From Planctomycetota bacterium (lineage in GTDB: Bacteria; Planctomycetota; Brocadiia; JAADGH01): a stretch of DNA of 32,670 nucleotides. The stretch spans positions 1 through 32,670 of the forward strand of contig JAADGH010000236.1 in assembly GCA_013152475.1 (NCBI GenBank). The letters run 5' to 3'. The translations under genes were made by a program, and so were the position numbers. Positions 24,654-32,590 of this stretch are shown here, piece after piece; the first letter of the stretch is position 1, and every line of letters begins with the position of its first letter. The notes under the pieces were generated by a model. That model worked only from the letters and a program-made list of their open reading frames with translations, did not search any database and was not told where the DNA came from.

Positions 24654-25856
24654 ATGGCGAAGCGGAGCGTGGAAGACCTGGACGTTGCCGGCAAGCGCGT
24701 GCTGATGCGCGTGGACTTCAATGTGCCCCAGGACAAGGAGGACCCGAGCGTTATCACCGATGACTCGCGGATCCGAAAGGCCCTGAAGACGATCCGGTAT
24801 ATCCGAGAGAAGGGCGCGAAGCTCATCCTCATGTCCCACCTCGGCCGGCCCAAGGGAGAGATCGTAGACAAATTGCGGATGGACCCCGTGGCCAAACGGC
24901 TCTCCGAACTCCTGGGGGTGCAGGTCAAGAAGCTGGACGACTGCATCGGCCCCCAGGTCGAGAAGGCCGTCTCGCAGATGAAGGGCGGCGATGTTGTCCT
25001 CTTAGAGAACGTCCGTTTCCATGCGGCGGAAAAGTCGAAAGATGCGGCCGAGATGATGGCCTTCGCCCGGGAGTTGGCCAAACTCGGCGACGTCTACGTG
25101 AGCGACGCCTTCGGCACGGTTCACCGCGCCCATGCCTCGGTGGCCGGTGTGCCGCAGATTCTCACGGATGCCGCGGCCGGGTACCTCCTCCTGAAGGAGA
25201 TCAAGTATCTCGGCAAGGTGCTCCGGTCGCCCGAGCACCCCCTCGTCCTGATCCTGGGCGGCGCGAAGGTGTCCGACAAGATCCAGGTCATCGAAAACAT
25301 GCTCGACAAGGTGGACAAGATCCTTATCGGCGGCGGCATGTGCTACACGTTTCTCAAGGCCCGAGGCAAGGGAATTGGCGGATCGCTCTTCGAAAAGGAC
25401 AGCCTCGATTTCGCCAAGAGCCTCCTGAAGCAGGCGGAGGAGAAGGGCGTGGAGGTCGTCCTGCCGGTCGATCATGTCGTCGGGCGGGAGCTCGACGAGG
25501 ACACCGAGACGGACGTTCAGCGGGACAGCATCGAGGATGGCTGGATGGGCCTGGACATCGGCCCGAAGACCTGCAATCTCTTCTCGGACAAGCTGGCCGA
25601 CGCCAGGATGGTGGTCTGGAACGGCCCGGTGGGCGTGTTTGAGATGGCCCCCTTCGCCAAGGGCACGAGGGCCATTGCGGAGGTCCTGGCGGCGTCCTCC
25701 GCTACCACGATCATCGGCGGCGGCGACACGGCGGCGGCTGTGGACATGATGGGGCTGGCGGATCGGATGTCCCATGTCTCCACCGGCGGCGGCGCGTCGC
25801 TGGAGTTTCTGGAGGGCAAAGAGCTTCCGGGCATCGCCGCCCTGCCGGAGGCATAG
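24654..25856 (+). CDS. pgk: phosphoglycerate kinase
   Basis: 400 residues, normal length. N-domain substrate motifs are RVDFNVP (about 19-25) and SHLGRPKG (about 61-68). C-domain nucleotide motifs are GPVGVFE and GGGDTAAAV near the end. It transfers the acyl phosphate of 1,3-bisphosphoglycerate to ADP, directly downstream of GapDH in the pathway and on the chromosome. The ribosome binding site AAAGGGAG lies about 10 nt upstream of ATG. Confidence 0.97.
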   Translation: MAKRSVEDLDVAGKRVLMRVDFNVPQDKEDPSVITDDSRIRKALKTIRYIREKGAKLILMSHLGRPKGEIVDKLRMDPVAKRLSELLGVQVKKLDDCIGPQVEKAVSQMKGGDVVLLENVRFHAAEKSKDAAEMMAFARELAKLGDVYVSDAFGTVHRAHASVAGVPQILTDAAAGYLLLKEIKYLGKVLRSPEHPLVLILGGAKVSDKIQVIENMLDKVDKILIGGGMCYTFLKARGKGIGGSLFEKDSLDFAKSLLKQAEEKGVEVVLPVDHVVGRELDEDTETDVQRDSIEDGWMGLDIGPKTCNLFSDKLADARMVVWNGPVGVFEMAPFAKGTRAIAEVLAASSATTIIGGGDTAAAVDMMGLADRMSHVSTGGGASLEFLEGKELPGIAALPEA

Positions 25857-25937
25857 CCCCTCTGAACATTCAACCGGCATACGTCGTGCGGCGGGCCTGA
25901 AGCGGGCTCGCTGCGCCTTACGATAAAAGAGAACGCA

Positions 25938-26603
25938 ATGGCGCGTGAGGTCAAGATCTCCCCGTCGCTCCTGTCGGCGGATATGTCGAAGCTCGGTGAA
26001 GACGTCAGACGGCTCCAGGACGCCGGGGCGGATATGCTTCACGTGGACGTGATGGACGGGCACTTCGTCCCGAACATCACGATCGGGCCCTTTGTGGTGG
26101 AGGCCATCCGCAAGATCGCCGCCATCCCCCTCGACGTTCACCTGATGATTACAGACCCCGACAAATATCTGGAGCCCTTCGCGGACGCCGGGTCGGACCA
26201 CATCACCTTCCACATCGAGGCCGTGGAGGAGGCGGGTGGGCTGATAAAGGAGATCCAGTCGAAGAACATCACCGCAGGTATCTGCGTCAGCCCGGACACC
26301 CCCGCCGAGGCGCTGGCGGACGTGGCGGGGGATGTGGACATGATCCTGGTGATGAGCGTTTACCCCGGCTTTGGCGGGCAAAAGTTCATGGAGCGGGTGC
26401 TGCCAAAAACAGAAGCGCTGCGGGCCATGGCGCCCGAGCGGGTGAACATCGAAATCGACGGCGGGATCACGGCGGACAATGTGGCCCGGGCGGGAGCCGC
26501 CGGGGCCAACGTGATCGTGGCCGGCACGGCGGTATTCAAGGCCGACGACATGGCGGCCGCCATTGAGCAGTTGCGTACGAACTGTCGAAATGCACTCAAA
26601 TGA
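25938..26603 (+). CDS. rpe: ribulose-phosphate 3-epimerase
   Basis: 221 residues, full length. Metal ligands of the TIM barrel are visible: H35 and D37 in HVDVMDGHFVPN, H68 in VHLMI and D174 in EIDGGI. The phosphate loop SVYPGFGGQKF is also present. It interconverts ribulose 5-phosphate and xylulose 5-phosphate, connecting glycolysis to the pentose phosphate pathway. It lies 81 bp after pgk in the same direction and is likely part of the gap operon. A double-hairpin repeat begins 11 bp after the stop. Confidence 0.96.
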   Translation: MAREVKISPSLLSADMSKLGEDVRRLQDAGADMLHVDVMDGHFVPNITIGPFVVEAIRKIAAIPLDVHLMITDPDKYLEPFADAGSDHITFHIEAVEEAGGLIKEIQSKNITAGICVSPDTPAEALADVAGDVDMILVMSVYPGFGGQKFMERVLPKTEALRAMAPERVNIEIDGGITADNVARAGAAGANVIVAGTAVFKADDMAAAIEQLRTNCRNALK

Positions 26604-26614
26604 CGGGGGCCAAG

Positions 26615-26663
26615 GTAGAAGAGGCCTCCGGCCTCTTCTGAAGCGGCAGGATGCCGCTTCTAC
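26615..26663. repeat. double-hairpin intergenic repeat, copy B
   Basis: A 49-bp unit starting GTAGAAGAGGCC and ending CTTCTAC. Hairpin one is AAGAGGCC/GGCCTCTT with loop TCC, and hairpin two is GAAGCGGCA/TGCCGCTTC with loop GGA. Compared with copy A (7899-7948), the first stem carries two compensatory pair changes. It sits between rpe and the next gene in the same direction, where it could reduce readthrough or protect the upstream message. Confidence 0.8.
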
Positions 26664-26696
26664 GTTGCGGATCGACGCGCGTCTGGTTTCTCCGCA

Positions 26697-27272
26697 ATGA
26701 ATGAAGTGTTGCAAATGACAAAGGTCTTCCTGGTTACGGCGGGCCAGACGAACTGGGACACGGAGGAGCGCATCCAGGGCAATCTGAATGTTCCTCTGAA
26801 CGCCCACGGCGTGGTGCAGATCGCCCGCCTTGCCGCCGAGCGGGGCGACCAGCGCTTTGATGTCATCTACACGGGGGAGAGTCAGGACGCCGTTCAGACG
26901 GCGAACATCCTGGCCAAGGCCTGGCGGGTCAAGGTCCGAAAGACCGGGCGGCTGAACGAAGTGGACATGGGCCTCTGGCAGGGGCTTCTCCAGAGCGAAG
27001 CGGCCCGGCGCTTCACCCACGCCTATCACCGCTGGCAGCGCGACCCGCTGTCCGTCGAGCCGCCCGACGGGGAGACGATCGAGGCGGCCTATGCGAGGAT
27101 CGCGGGCGAAGTGCGGGAGATTCTGAAACGGCGCCGCAGTCAGACCGTCTGTCTGGTGTGCGGGCCGCTGGCGGGGACCCTGGCAAAATGCTACCTGAAG
27201 GATTTCGATATCCGCCGGGTGCTGGAGCTTTGCTTCGAGCCGGGGAACTGTGAGATGATCGAATATCGTTAG
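26697..27272 (+). CDS. histidine-phosphatase-fold protein lacking the catalytic histidines
   Basis: 191 residues of the phosphoglycerate mutase/histidine phosphatase fold: the run NLNVPLNAHG and the acidic loop LNEVDMGLWQG are conserved. The phosphate pocket is not. The usual RHG reads TAG (T14-A15-G16), the Arg of the SxLxRAxxTA motif is D64 in ESQDAVQTA, and the second His reads G156 in VCGPLAG. It should therefore have no phosphatase or mutase activity of the known kind. I recall planctomycete relatives with RPG in place of RHG, so a non-catalytic lineage is plausible. The start is uncertain: ATG 26697 or 26715, neither with a good ribosome binding site. It lies between rpe and accD. Confidence 0.8.
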   Translation: MNEVLQMTKVFLVTAGQTNWDTEERIQGNLNVPLNAHGVVQIARLAAERGDQRFDVIYTGESQDAVQTANILAKAWRVKVRKTGRLNEVDMGLWQGLLQSEAARRFTHAYHRWQRDPLSVEPPDGETIEAAYARIAGEVREILKRRRSQTVCLVCGPLAGTLAKCYLKDFDIRRVLELCFEPGNCEMIEYR

Positions 27273-27288
27273 CGTGAGGATCGGCTGC

Positions 27289-28125
27289 ATGGCACGGAGC
27301 AACAACGAAAACGCGCCGCCCCTCTGGATCAAATGCAAGAATCCCCGGTGCGGGGCCACGGTCTACAAGAAGGCCGTGGAAGAGCGGTTGCAGGTGTGCC
27401 CCGAGTGCGACTGCCACTTCTCGCTCACGGCGTCCGAACGCCTTCGAGTGACTCTCGACCCCGACACCTTTGAGGAATTTCATGCCGACCTGGCGCCCAC
27501 CGACCCGCTGGGGTTTGCGGACCTCCAGACCTATCCCGACCGCCTGGAGCGCTATCAGAGGCAGACGGGGCTCAAGGACGCCGTCGTCTGCGGCCGGGGG
27601 AAAATCGAGGGCCGCGACATCATGATCGCCGTGATGGATTCCCGCTTCATCATGGCCAGCATGGGGTCGGTGGTGGGCGAGAAAATCACCCGCATCACCG
27701 AAGACGCCATGGGGGCGTCGCTGCCGCTCATCATCTTCTGCGCCTCCGGCGGGGCGCGCATGCAGGAGGGGGCCCTGTCGCTCATGCAGCTCTCGAAGAC
27801 CAGCTCCGCCATCGCGCGGTTTCGAGAGAAAGGGGGGCTCTACATCGCCGTTCTGACCAACCCGACGACGGCCGGGGTCATGGCGAGCTTCGCCTCCTTG
27901 GGCGATCTCATCATCGCCGAGCCGCACGCGCTCATCGGCTTCACGGGACAGCGGGTCATCAAGGAAACATTGAAGACGCAACTGCCCGACGGGTTTCAGA
28001 CCTCTGAATTCATGTTGGAGCACGGCTTCCTCGACATGGTCGTCCATCGCATGGCCATGCGCGAGCAGCTCTCGCTCCTGCTCGATTACCTTGCGAGACA
28101 GGGGACCTGCCATGGCAAAGGATGA
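27289..28125 (+). CDS. accD: acetyl-CoA carboxylase carboxyltransferase, beta subunit
   Basis: 278 residues from ATG 27289, with GTGAGGA (27274-27280) as ribosome binding site; the GTG at 27274 is part of that site. It has an N-terminal zinc ribbon with Cys 16, 21, 37 and 40; the first pair is spaced CX4C rather than the usual CX2C. The crotonase-type core carries CASGGARMQEG, LTNPTTAGVMASFA and GFTGQRVIKET. With AccA (not in the window) it moves the carboxyl group from biotin to acetyl-CoA, forming malonyl-CoA. Its end overlaps the next gene by 14 bp, so the two are probably translationally coupled. Confidence 0.95.
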   Translation: MARSNNENAPPLWIKCKNPRCGATVYKKAVEERLQVCPECDCHFSLTASERLRVTLDPDTFEEFHADLAPTDPLGFADLQTYPDRLERYQRQTGLKDAVVCGRGKIEGRDIMIAVMDSRFIMASMGSVVGEKITRITEDAMGASLPLIIFCASGGARMQEGALSLMQLSKTSSAIARFREKGGLYIAVLTNPTTAGVMASFASLGDLIIAEPHALIGFTGQRVIKETLKTQLPDGFQTSEFMLEHGFLDMVVHRMAMREQLSLLLDYLARQGTCHGKG

Positions 28126-29212
28126 ATGTGCACTGAAGGCCAGGCGCCTCAACGCCTTTCTCAAGAAGAAAAAACTGGACGGTGTTCTCCTCACCCGCCA
28201 GGACCACTTTGCCTGGCTCACCTGCGGCGGCGACAACCATGTCGTCACCGCCAGCGAGACCGGCTTCGGCACGCTGCTCTACACCCCCGAGAGGAAGGTC
28301 CTCTTCGCCACGAATATCGAAGCGCCTCGGATCATGAAAGAGGAGCTGTCGCGCATGGATGTGGCCGTCGTGGACTACCCCTGGCACCAGGAGGGGCAGA
28401 TCAAGGCCAAGGCGATCAAGAAGGTGATCCGTGGGATGAGGGTGGCGTCCGACGACGGGGTGGCGGGAACGAAGCGGCTCGATGGCGGCTTCACGGAGCT
28501 CCGCTACTCCCTGACTGAAGCCGAGATCAAACGCTACCGCGCCCTGGGCAAGGAGTGCAACGCCGCGATGGAGGAAATCGGGCACAAAGTCAAGAAGGGA
28601 CAGACCGAGGCCGAGATCGCGGCGGACATCTGCCGGGCCTTCATCGCGCGGGATATCCAGCCCACCGTGTGCCTGATCGCGGCGGACGAGCGCCTGAAGT
28701 ACCGCCACCCGATCTATAAGACCAGGAAGGTCAAGAAGTGCGTCATGATCGTGATGTGCGGTCGGCGCAAGGGGCTGATCTGCTCCCTGACGCGCATGGT
28801 CCACTTCGGCAGGCTGCCGGACGAGCTTCGCCGGAAGCACGACGCCTGCTGCGCCGTGGATGCGGCGTTCAACCTGAGCTCGAAGCCGGGCGTAACGCTT
28901 GGGACGTGTCTCAAGAACGCACAGTCCGTGTATGAGGCAACCGGCTTTGCCGACGAGTGGCAGCTTCACCACCAGGGCGGCACGGCGGGCTACGCCGGCC
29001 GCGACAAGATCGCCACACCGGGCGACCGGACGAGGATCCAGCCGAACCAGGCCCTCGCGTGGAACCCATCGATCCGTGGGACGAAGTCCGAAGACACGAT
29101 CATCGCCCACAAGGACCGAATCGAGGTCATCAGCCGGCCCGTCAACTGGCCGACGATCAAGGTCACATGGAAGGGCAAGACGATCCAGCGGGCCGATATC
29201 CTGGCAAAGTGA
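28112..29212 (+). CDS. M24-family (creatinase/aminopeptidase P fold) protein with altered metal site
   Basis: 366 residues from ATG 28112 (AGGGG about 7 nt upstream), overlapping accD by 14 bp. The N-terminal creatinase-like domain spans about 1-130 and the pita-bread domain about 135-366. The dinuclear metal ligands expected in M24 peptidases are mostly replaced: the two Asp are C216 (IVMCGRRK) and S225 (ICSLTR), and one Glu is N318 (AWNPS). The His pair HHQGG (286-287) and E327 in SEDTI remain. It may be a metal-free creatinase-like hydrolase or a non-peptidase relative; I recall a subfamily with the same HHQGG and WNPS signatures annotated as Xaa-Pro peptidases. It is the last gene before the por promoter. 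Confidence 0.85.
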   Translation: MAKDECALKARRLNAFLKKKKLDGVLLTRQDHFAWLTCGGDNHVVTASETGFGTLLYTPERKVLFATNIEAPRIMKEELSRMDVAVVDYPWHQEGQIKAKAIKKVIRGMRVASDDGVAGTKRLDGGFTELRYSLTEAEIKRYRALGKECNAAMEEIGHKVKKGQTEAEIAADICRAFIARDIQPTVCLIAADERLKYRHPIYKTRKVKKCVMIVMCGRRKGLICSLTRMVHFGRLPDELRRKHDACCAVDAAFNLSSKPGVTLGTCLKNAQSVYEATGFADEWQLHHQGGTAGYAGRDKIATPGDRTRIQPNQALAWNPSIRGTKSEDTIIAHKDRIEVISRPVNWPTIKVTWKGKTIQRADILAK

Positions 29213-29218
29213 ACGGGC

Positions 29219-29247
29219 TTGACTGGGGGGGGCATTTCGTATATGCT
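29219..29247 (+). promoter_or_regulatory. sigma70-type promoter for the por operon
   Basis: TTGACT (29219-29224), a 17-bp spacer and TATGCT (29242-29247); a TATATG at 29240 with a 15-bp spacer is an alternative. The leader would be nearly 200 nt long. A run of eight G lies in the spacer. Confidence 0.55.
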
Positions 29248-29446
29248 TGAAGAAGGTGGGAGACAGCGCCGCCGACGGTGGCGGGCAGTGAGAGGCGGGC
29301 GGGCATCTCGTTGCGCCCGATTGCACCCTCGGCTTCACACCGTTTGTCCGCTCGATTCCGATCAGGATTCCGAAGACGCTGCGGGTGAGCACGAAGATGA
29401 GAAAAAAGGCTGAAGAAATTGTTCTGTTCATGGTAAGAGGTTAGAT

Positions 29447-30019
29447 ATGGCTGGAAACACGGTTGAAATTCGATGGCACGCGCGCGGCGGACAAGGGGCC
29501 AAGAGCGCGGCCATCATGGTGGCCGAGGTCGCCCTGGAGGAAAATAAGTACGGCCAGGGCTGCCCCGACTATGGCCCGGAACGGCGCGGCGCGCCCACGC
29601 GGGGGTACACCCGCATCAGCGACCAACCCATCACGGCGCACTGCGCCATCGCCACGCCGGACGTTGTGGTTGTCCTGGATGAGACCCTCCTGGAATCCAC
29701 CAACGTGACGGAGGGCATGAAGGAGGGCGGCACGGTGCTCGTGAACACCGACAAGTCCCCCGCCGAGATCCGAAAGGAACTCGGCGTGGAAGGCGGGAAG
29801 GTCTACACGATCAATGCGACCCAGGTCTCCCTGGACACCATCGGCCGCCCCTTCCCGAACACGCCCATGGTCGGCGCGCTCATCAAGGCCACAGGTATCC
29901 TGCAGCTCGACACGATCCTGCATGATGTCGAAAAGAAGTTCGGACGCAAGGGGGAGAAGATCGTCCAGGGAAACAAGGACGCCATCACGCGCGCCTATGA
30001 GGAGGTCAAGAGCGAATGA
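29447..30019 (+). CDS. porG: pyruvate:ferredoxin oxidoreductase, gamma subunit
   Basis: 190 residues. The 2-oxoacid oxidoreductase gamma signature is clear: RWHARGGQGAKSAA at the N-terminus, then GPERRGAPTRGYTRIS. The gamma domain contributes to CoA handling and subunit contact in the four-subunit enzyme. The start has AGAGG about 6 nt upstream. The stop overlaps the delta subunit start by 4 nt (ATGA). The gene order gamma-delta-alpha-beta is that of archaeal and thermophile-type PORs. Confidence 0.93.
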   Translation: MAGNTVEIRWHARGGQGAKSAAIMVAEVALEENKYGQGCPDYGPERRGAPTRGYTRISDQPITAHCAIATPDVVVVLDETLLESTNVTEGMKEGGTVLVNTDKSPAEIRKELGVEGGKVYTINATQVSLDTIGRPFPNTPMVGALIKATGILQLDTILHDVEKKFGRKGEKIVQGNKDAITRAYEEVKSE

Positions 30020-30333
30020 GCGAGAAAATGCCTGGCTGGAAAACACTGCCCGTCGGCGGGGTCATCCTCGAGGCCGGCAATTCCGAAGAGAAGGAGACCG
30101 GCTCCTGGCGAGTGATGGTACCCGTCCGGGACTACGACGCATGCACCCACTGCCTGCGATGCTGGATCCTGTGCCCCGACGACGCCATTCTTGTCGAAGA
30201 CGGCAAGGTGGTCGGCACGGACCTGAAGCACTGCAAGGGATGCGGCATCTGCGCAACGGAATGCCCGCCGAAGGTCGCCGCCATCGAGATGAAGCTCGAG
30301 AGCGATCTCGGGCCCGATGACCCGAAGGGATAA
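30016..30333 (+). CDS. porD: pyruvate:ferredoxin oxidoreductase, delta subunit (2x[4Fe-4S] ferredoxin-like)
   Basis: 105 residues with two Cys motifs for [4Fe-4S] clusters: CTHCLRCWILCP and CKGCGICATECP. It carries electrons from the thiamine-diphosphate site to external ferredoxin. It overlaps porG by 4 nt, and porA follows after 33 bp, so it is clearly part of the same operon. Confidence 0.95.
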   Translation: MSEKMPGWKTLPVGGVILEAGNSEEKETGSWRVMVPVRDYDACTHCLRCWILCPDDAILVEDGKVVGTDLKHCKGCGICATECPPKVAAIEMKLESDLGPDDPKG

Positions 30334-30366
30334 TCCAAGACAAACGAGAATAACGAGGGTTGAATT

Positions 30367-31542
30367 ATGGCTCAAACAATAGCACTCACAGGCAACGACG
30401 CCGCCGCGACGGCCCTCAAACAGGTCAATCCCGATGTGGCCGCCGTCTACCCCATCACTCCCCAAACGGAGATGATGCACAAGTTTGCGGAGTTTGTTGC
30501 CGACGGAGACGTAGATACCGAAATGGTGCTCGTCGAATCCGAGCATAGCGCCATGAGCGCCTGCGTCGGCTCCGCTGCCGCCGGGGCGCGGACGATTACC
30601 GCCACCTCGGCCAACGGCCTGGCGCTCATGTGGGAAATTCTTTACATCGCCGCCTCCTACCGCCTGCCGATCATCATGCCGGAGGCCAGCCGCGCGCTCA
30701 GCGGTCCAATCAACATTCACTGCGACCACTCCGACTCCATGGGCGCCCGCGACACCGGCTGGATCGTGCTCTTCTCCGAAAGCGCACAGGAGGCCTACGA
30801 CAACATCATCCAGGCCTTCCGCATCGGCGAAAACCACGACATCCTCCTCCCGGTGATGGTCACCCTCGACGGCTTCATCCTCAGCCACACCGTCGAGGCC
30901 CTGTCGCTCCTTGAGGACCGGCAGGTGAAGGACTTCGTCGGGGAGTACAAGCCGCATCGCATGCTCCTCGATGTGGACAACCCCATGACCATCGGCCCGC
31001 TCGACCTGCAGAATTATTACTTCGAGCACAAACGGCAGCAGGTGGAGGCGATGAAAAACGCCCTGGACGTGATCCCGGAGGTCGGCAAGGCCTTCGGCGA
31101 GCTGTCGGGCCGGGAATACGGCTACATGGAATGCATCGACATGGACGATGCCGAGGTCGCCCTCATCGGCATGGGCTCGACCATGGGAACGGTGAAGCAG
31201 GTCGTTCGGGAGATGCGCGAGGAGGGCCAGAAGGTCGGCGCCGTCAAGCTGCGCGTCTTTCGCCCCTTCCCCGCCCAGCAGATCATTGACGCCGTAAAGC
31301 ACGTCAAGGTCCTCGGCGTGCTGGACCGGAGCGTATCCTTCGGGCTCGGCGGCCCGCTCTTCCACGAGATCAAATCCGCCGCCTACAGCCAAGCGGAGAT
31401 CGGGCTCAAGAACTTCATGTACGGCCTCGGCGGGAGGGACATCTCTCTGGTCGCGATCCGCACCCTGTATGAAGACCTGCTGGCCCGCAAGGACGCCGGA
31501 ACGACCGTTCATCCCGAAGAATATGTCGGCGTGAGGGAATAA
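30367..31542 (+). CDS. porA: pyruvate:ferredoxin oxidoreductase, alpha subunit
   Basis: 391 residues. The pyrimidine-binding domain carries VYPITPQTEMMHKFAE and the catalytic Glu region LVESEHSAMSA. HCDHSDSMGARDTGWI matches the pyruvate-type (rather than 2-oxoglutarate-type) alpha subunit. The transketolase C-like domain follows from about 240. With PorB it decarboxylates pyruvate to acetyl-CoA, reducing ferredoxin. GAGGG lies 7-8 nt before ATG. Confidence 0.94.
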   Translation: MAQTIALTGNDAAATALKQVNPDVAAVYPITPQTEMMHKFAEFVADGDVDTEMVLVESEHSAMSACVGSAAAGARTITATSANGLALMWEILYIAASYRLPIIMPEASRALSGPINIHCDHSDSMGARDTGWIVLFSESAQEAYDNIIQAFRIGENHDILLPVMVTLDGFILSHTVEALSLLEDRQVKDFVGEYKPHRMLLDVDNPMTIGPLDLQNYYFEHKRQQVEAMKNALDVIPEVGKAFGELSGREYGYMECIDMDDAEVALIGMGSTMGTVKQVVREMREEGQKVGAVKLRVFRPFPAQQIIDAVKHVKVLGVLDRSVSFGLGGPLFHEIKSAAYSQAEIGLKNFMYGLGGRDISLVAIRTLYEDLLARKDAGTTVHPEEYVGVRE

Positions 31543-31550
31543 AGGGTGGT

Positions 31551-31588
31551 ATTGCGAGTCACACGCTTTGCGTGACGAAGCCATCTCA
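31551..31588. repeat. partial palindromic repeat inside the por operon
   Basis: ATTGCGAGTCACACGCTTTG is followed by CGTGACGAAGCCATCT. It resembles the left half of the element at 2885-2980 and folds as TCACACGC/GCGTGA. It fills most of the 71-bp gap between porA and porB. Confidence 0.6.
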
Positions 31589-31613
31589 CCCATACCATAG
31601 ACAGGAGACAAGA

Positions 31614-32543
31614 ATGGCCATCAAACTGAAAGACATCGCAAAGACGAAATCCCGCCTCGCGCCCGGCCACGGCGCCTGCGCCGGCTGCGCCGCACCCGCG
31701 ATCCTCAAACAGGCGCTCTACGCCGCGGGCGAGAATGTGGTCGTCAGCTTCGCCACGGGGTGCATGGAAGTGGTCACCACCATCTTCCCCCACACCGCCT
31801 GGCGCGTGCCCTACATCCACAACGCCTTCGAGAACTCCGCCGCCACCATGAGCGGCGTCGAAGCCGCCTACCGCGCGCTGAAACGGCAGGGCAAGATCGA
31901 CAAAGACATCCAATTCATCGCCTTCGGCGGCGATGGGGGAACGTATGACATCGGCTTCCAGTCCCTCTCCGGCATGTTGGAGCGCGGACACAACATCCTC
32001 TACATCTGCTACGACAACGAGGCCTACATGAACACGGGCATCCAGCGCTCCAGCGCCACACCCCTCGGCGCAGAGACCATGACCGCCCGCGCGGGCAAGG
32101 TAAAGGCCGGCAAGGAGCAGCACCGCAAAGACATTGCGGCCATCGCCCTGGCGCACGGCATCCCCTACGTCGCCCAGGCCTCCCCGCACAACTTCCGCGA
32201 CCTGATGAGCAAGGTCGAGAAGGCCCTGTCCATCAAAGGCCCGAAATTCATCGTCGCCCTCTCCTCGTGCCACGTCGGCTGGCGGTTCGAGATGCAAGAC
32301 GCCATAAAGATGTGTGAACTGGCCGTGAAGACATGCTTCTGGCCGCTGTACGAGTATGAATACGGCAAACTGAAGATCAACTACAAGCCCAAGGAGAAAC
32401 TCCCCATCACCGACTGGATCAAGCCCCAAGGCCGCTTCAAGCACCTCTTCGAGCCGAAAAACGAGCACATCATCGAAGAGCTGCAGAAGGAAGTGGACCG
32501 GAAATGGGAAGAATTGCTTGCAAAAGAAGAGACGCAGGGGTAA
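31614..32543 (+). CDS. porB: pyruvate:ferredoxin oxidoreductase, beta subunit
   Basis: 309 residues from ATG 31614, with AGGAG (31603-31607) 6 nt upstream; an upstream in-frame start at 31572 lies within the repeat and is rejected. Cys ligands for its [4Fe-4S] cluster are GACAGCAAP, ATGCMEV and SSCHVGW. The thiamine-diphosphate motif runs from FGGDGGTYDIG to CYDNEAYMNTG. It forms the catalytic core with PorA. Confidence 0.95.
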   Translation: MAIKLKDIAKTKSRLAPGHGACAGCAAPAILKQALYAAGENVVVSFATGCMEVVTTIFPHTAWRVPYIHNAFENSAATMSGVEAAYRALKRQGKIDKDIQFIAFGGDGGTYDIGFQSLSGMLERGHNILYICYDNEAYMNTGIQRSSATPLGAETMTARAGKVKAGKEQHRKDIAAIALAHGIPYVAQASPHNFRDLMSKVEKALSIKGPKFIVALSSCHVGWRFEMQDAIKMCELAVKTCFWPLYEYEYGKLKINYKPKEKLPITDWIKPQGRFKHLFEPKNEHIIEELQKEVDRKWEELLAKEETQG

Positions 32544-32560
32544 AATAAGGATTTACCACG

Positions 32561-32586
32561 TTCCCTGAATGGGTAGAGCGTGGAGC
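32561..32586 (+). other. possible tRNA 5'-half remnant
   Basis: TTCCCTGA then TGGGTAGAGCG resembles the start and D-arm of the tRNA-Asn immediately downstream, with about 7 nt missing between them. There is no anticodon arm. It may be a decayed or recombined tRNA fragment, or a chance likeness. Confidence 0.3.
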
Positions 32587-32590
32587 TTAT

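Noticed and set aside
25002..27359. A long minus-strand frame across pgk, rpe and the next genes
   Set aside because: It runs antisense through three well-identified genes and crosses their spacers without homology; it is a shadow.
32539..32557. Hairpin GGTAAA/TTTACC at the porB stop as a terminator
   Set aside because: The stem is only 6 bp and AT-rich, there is no T tract, and it overlaps the stop codon.
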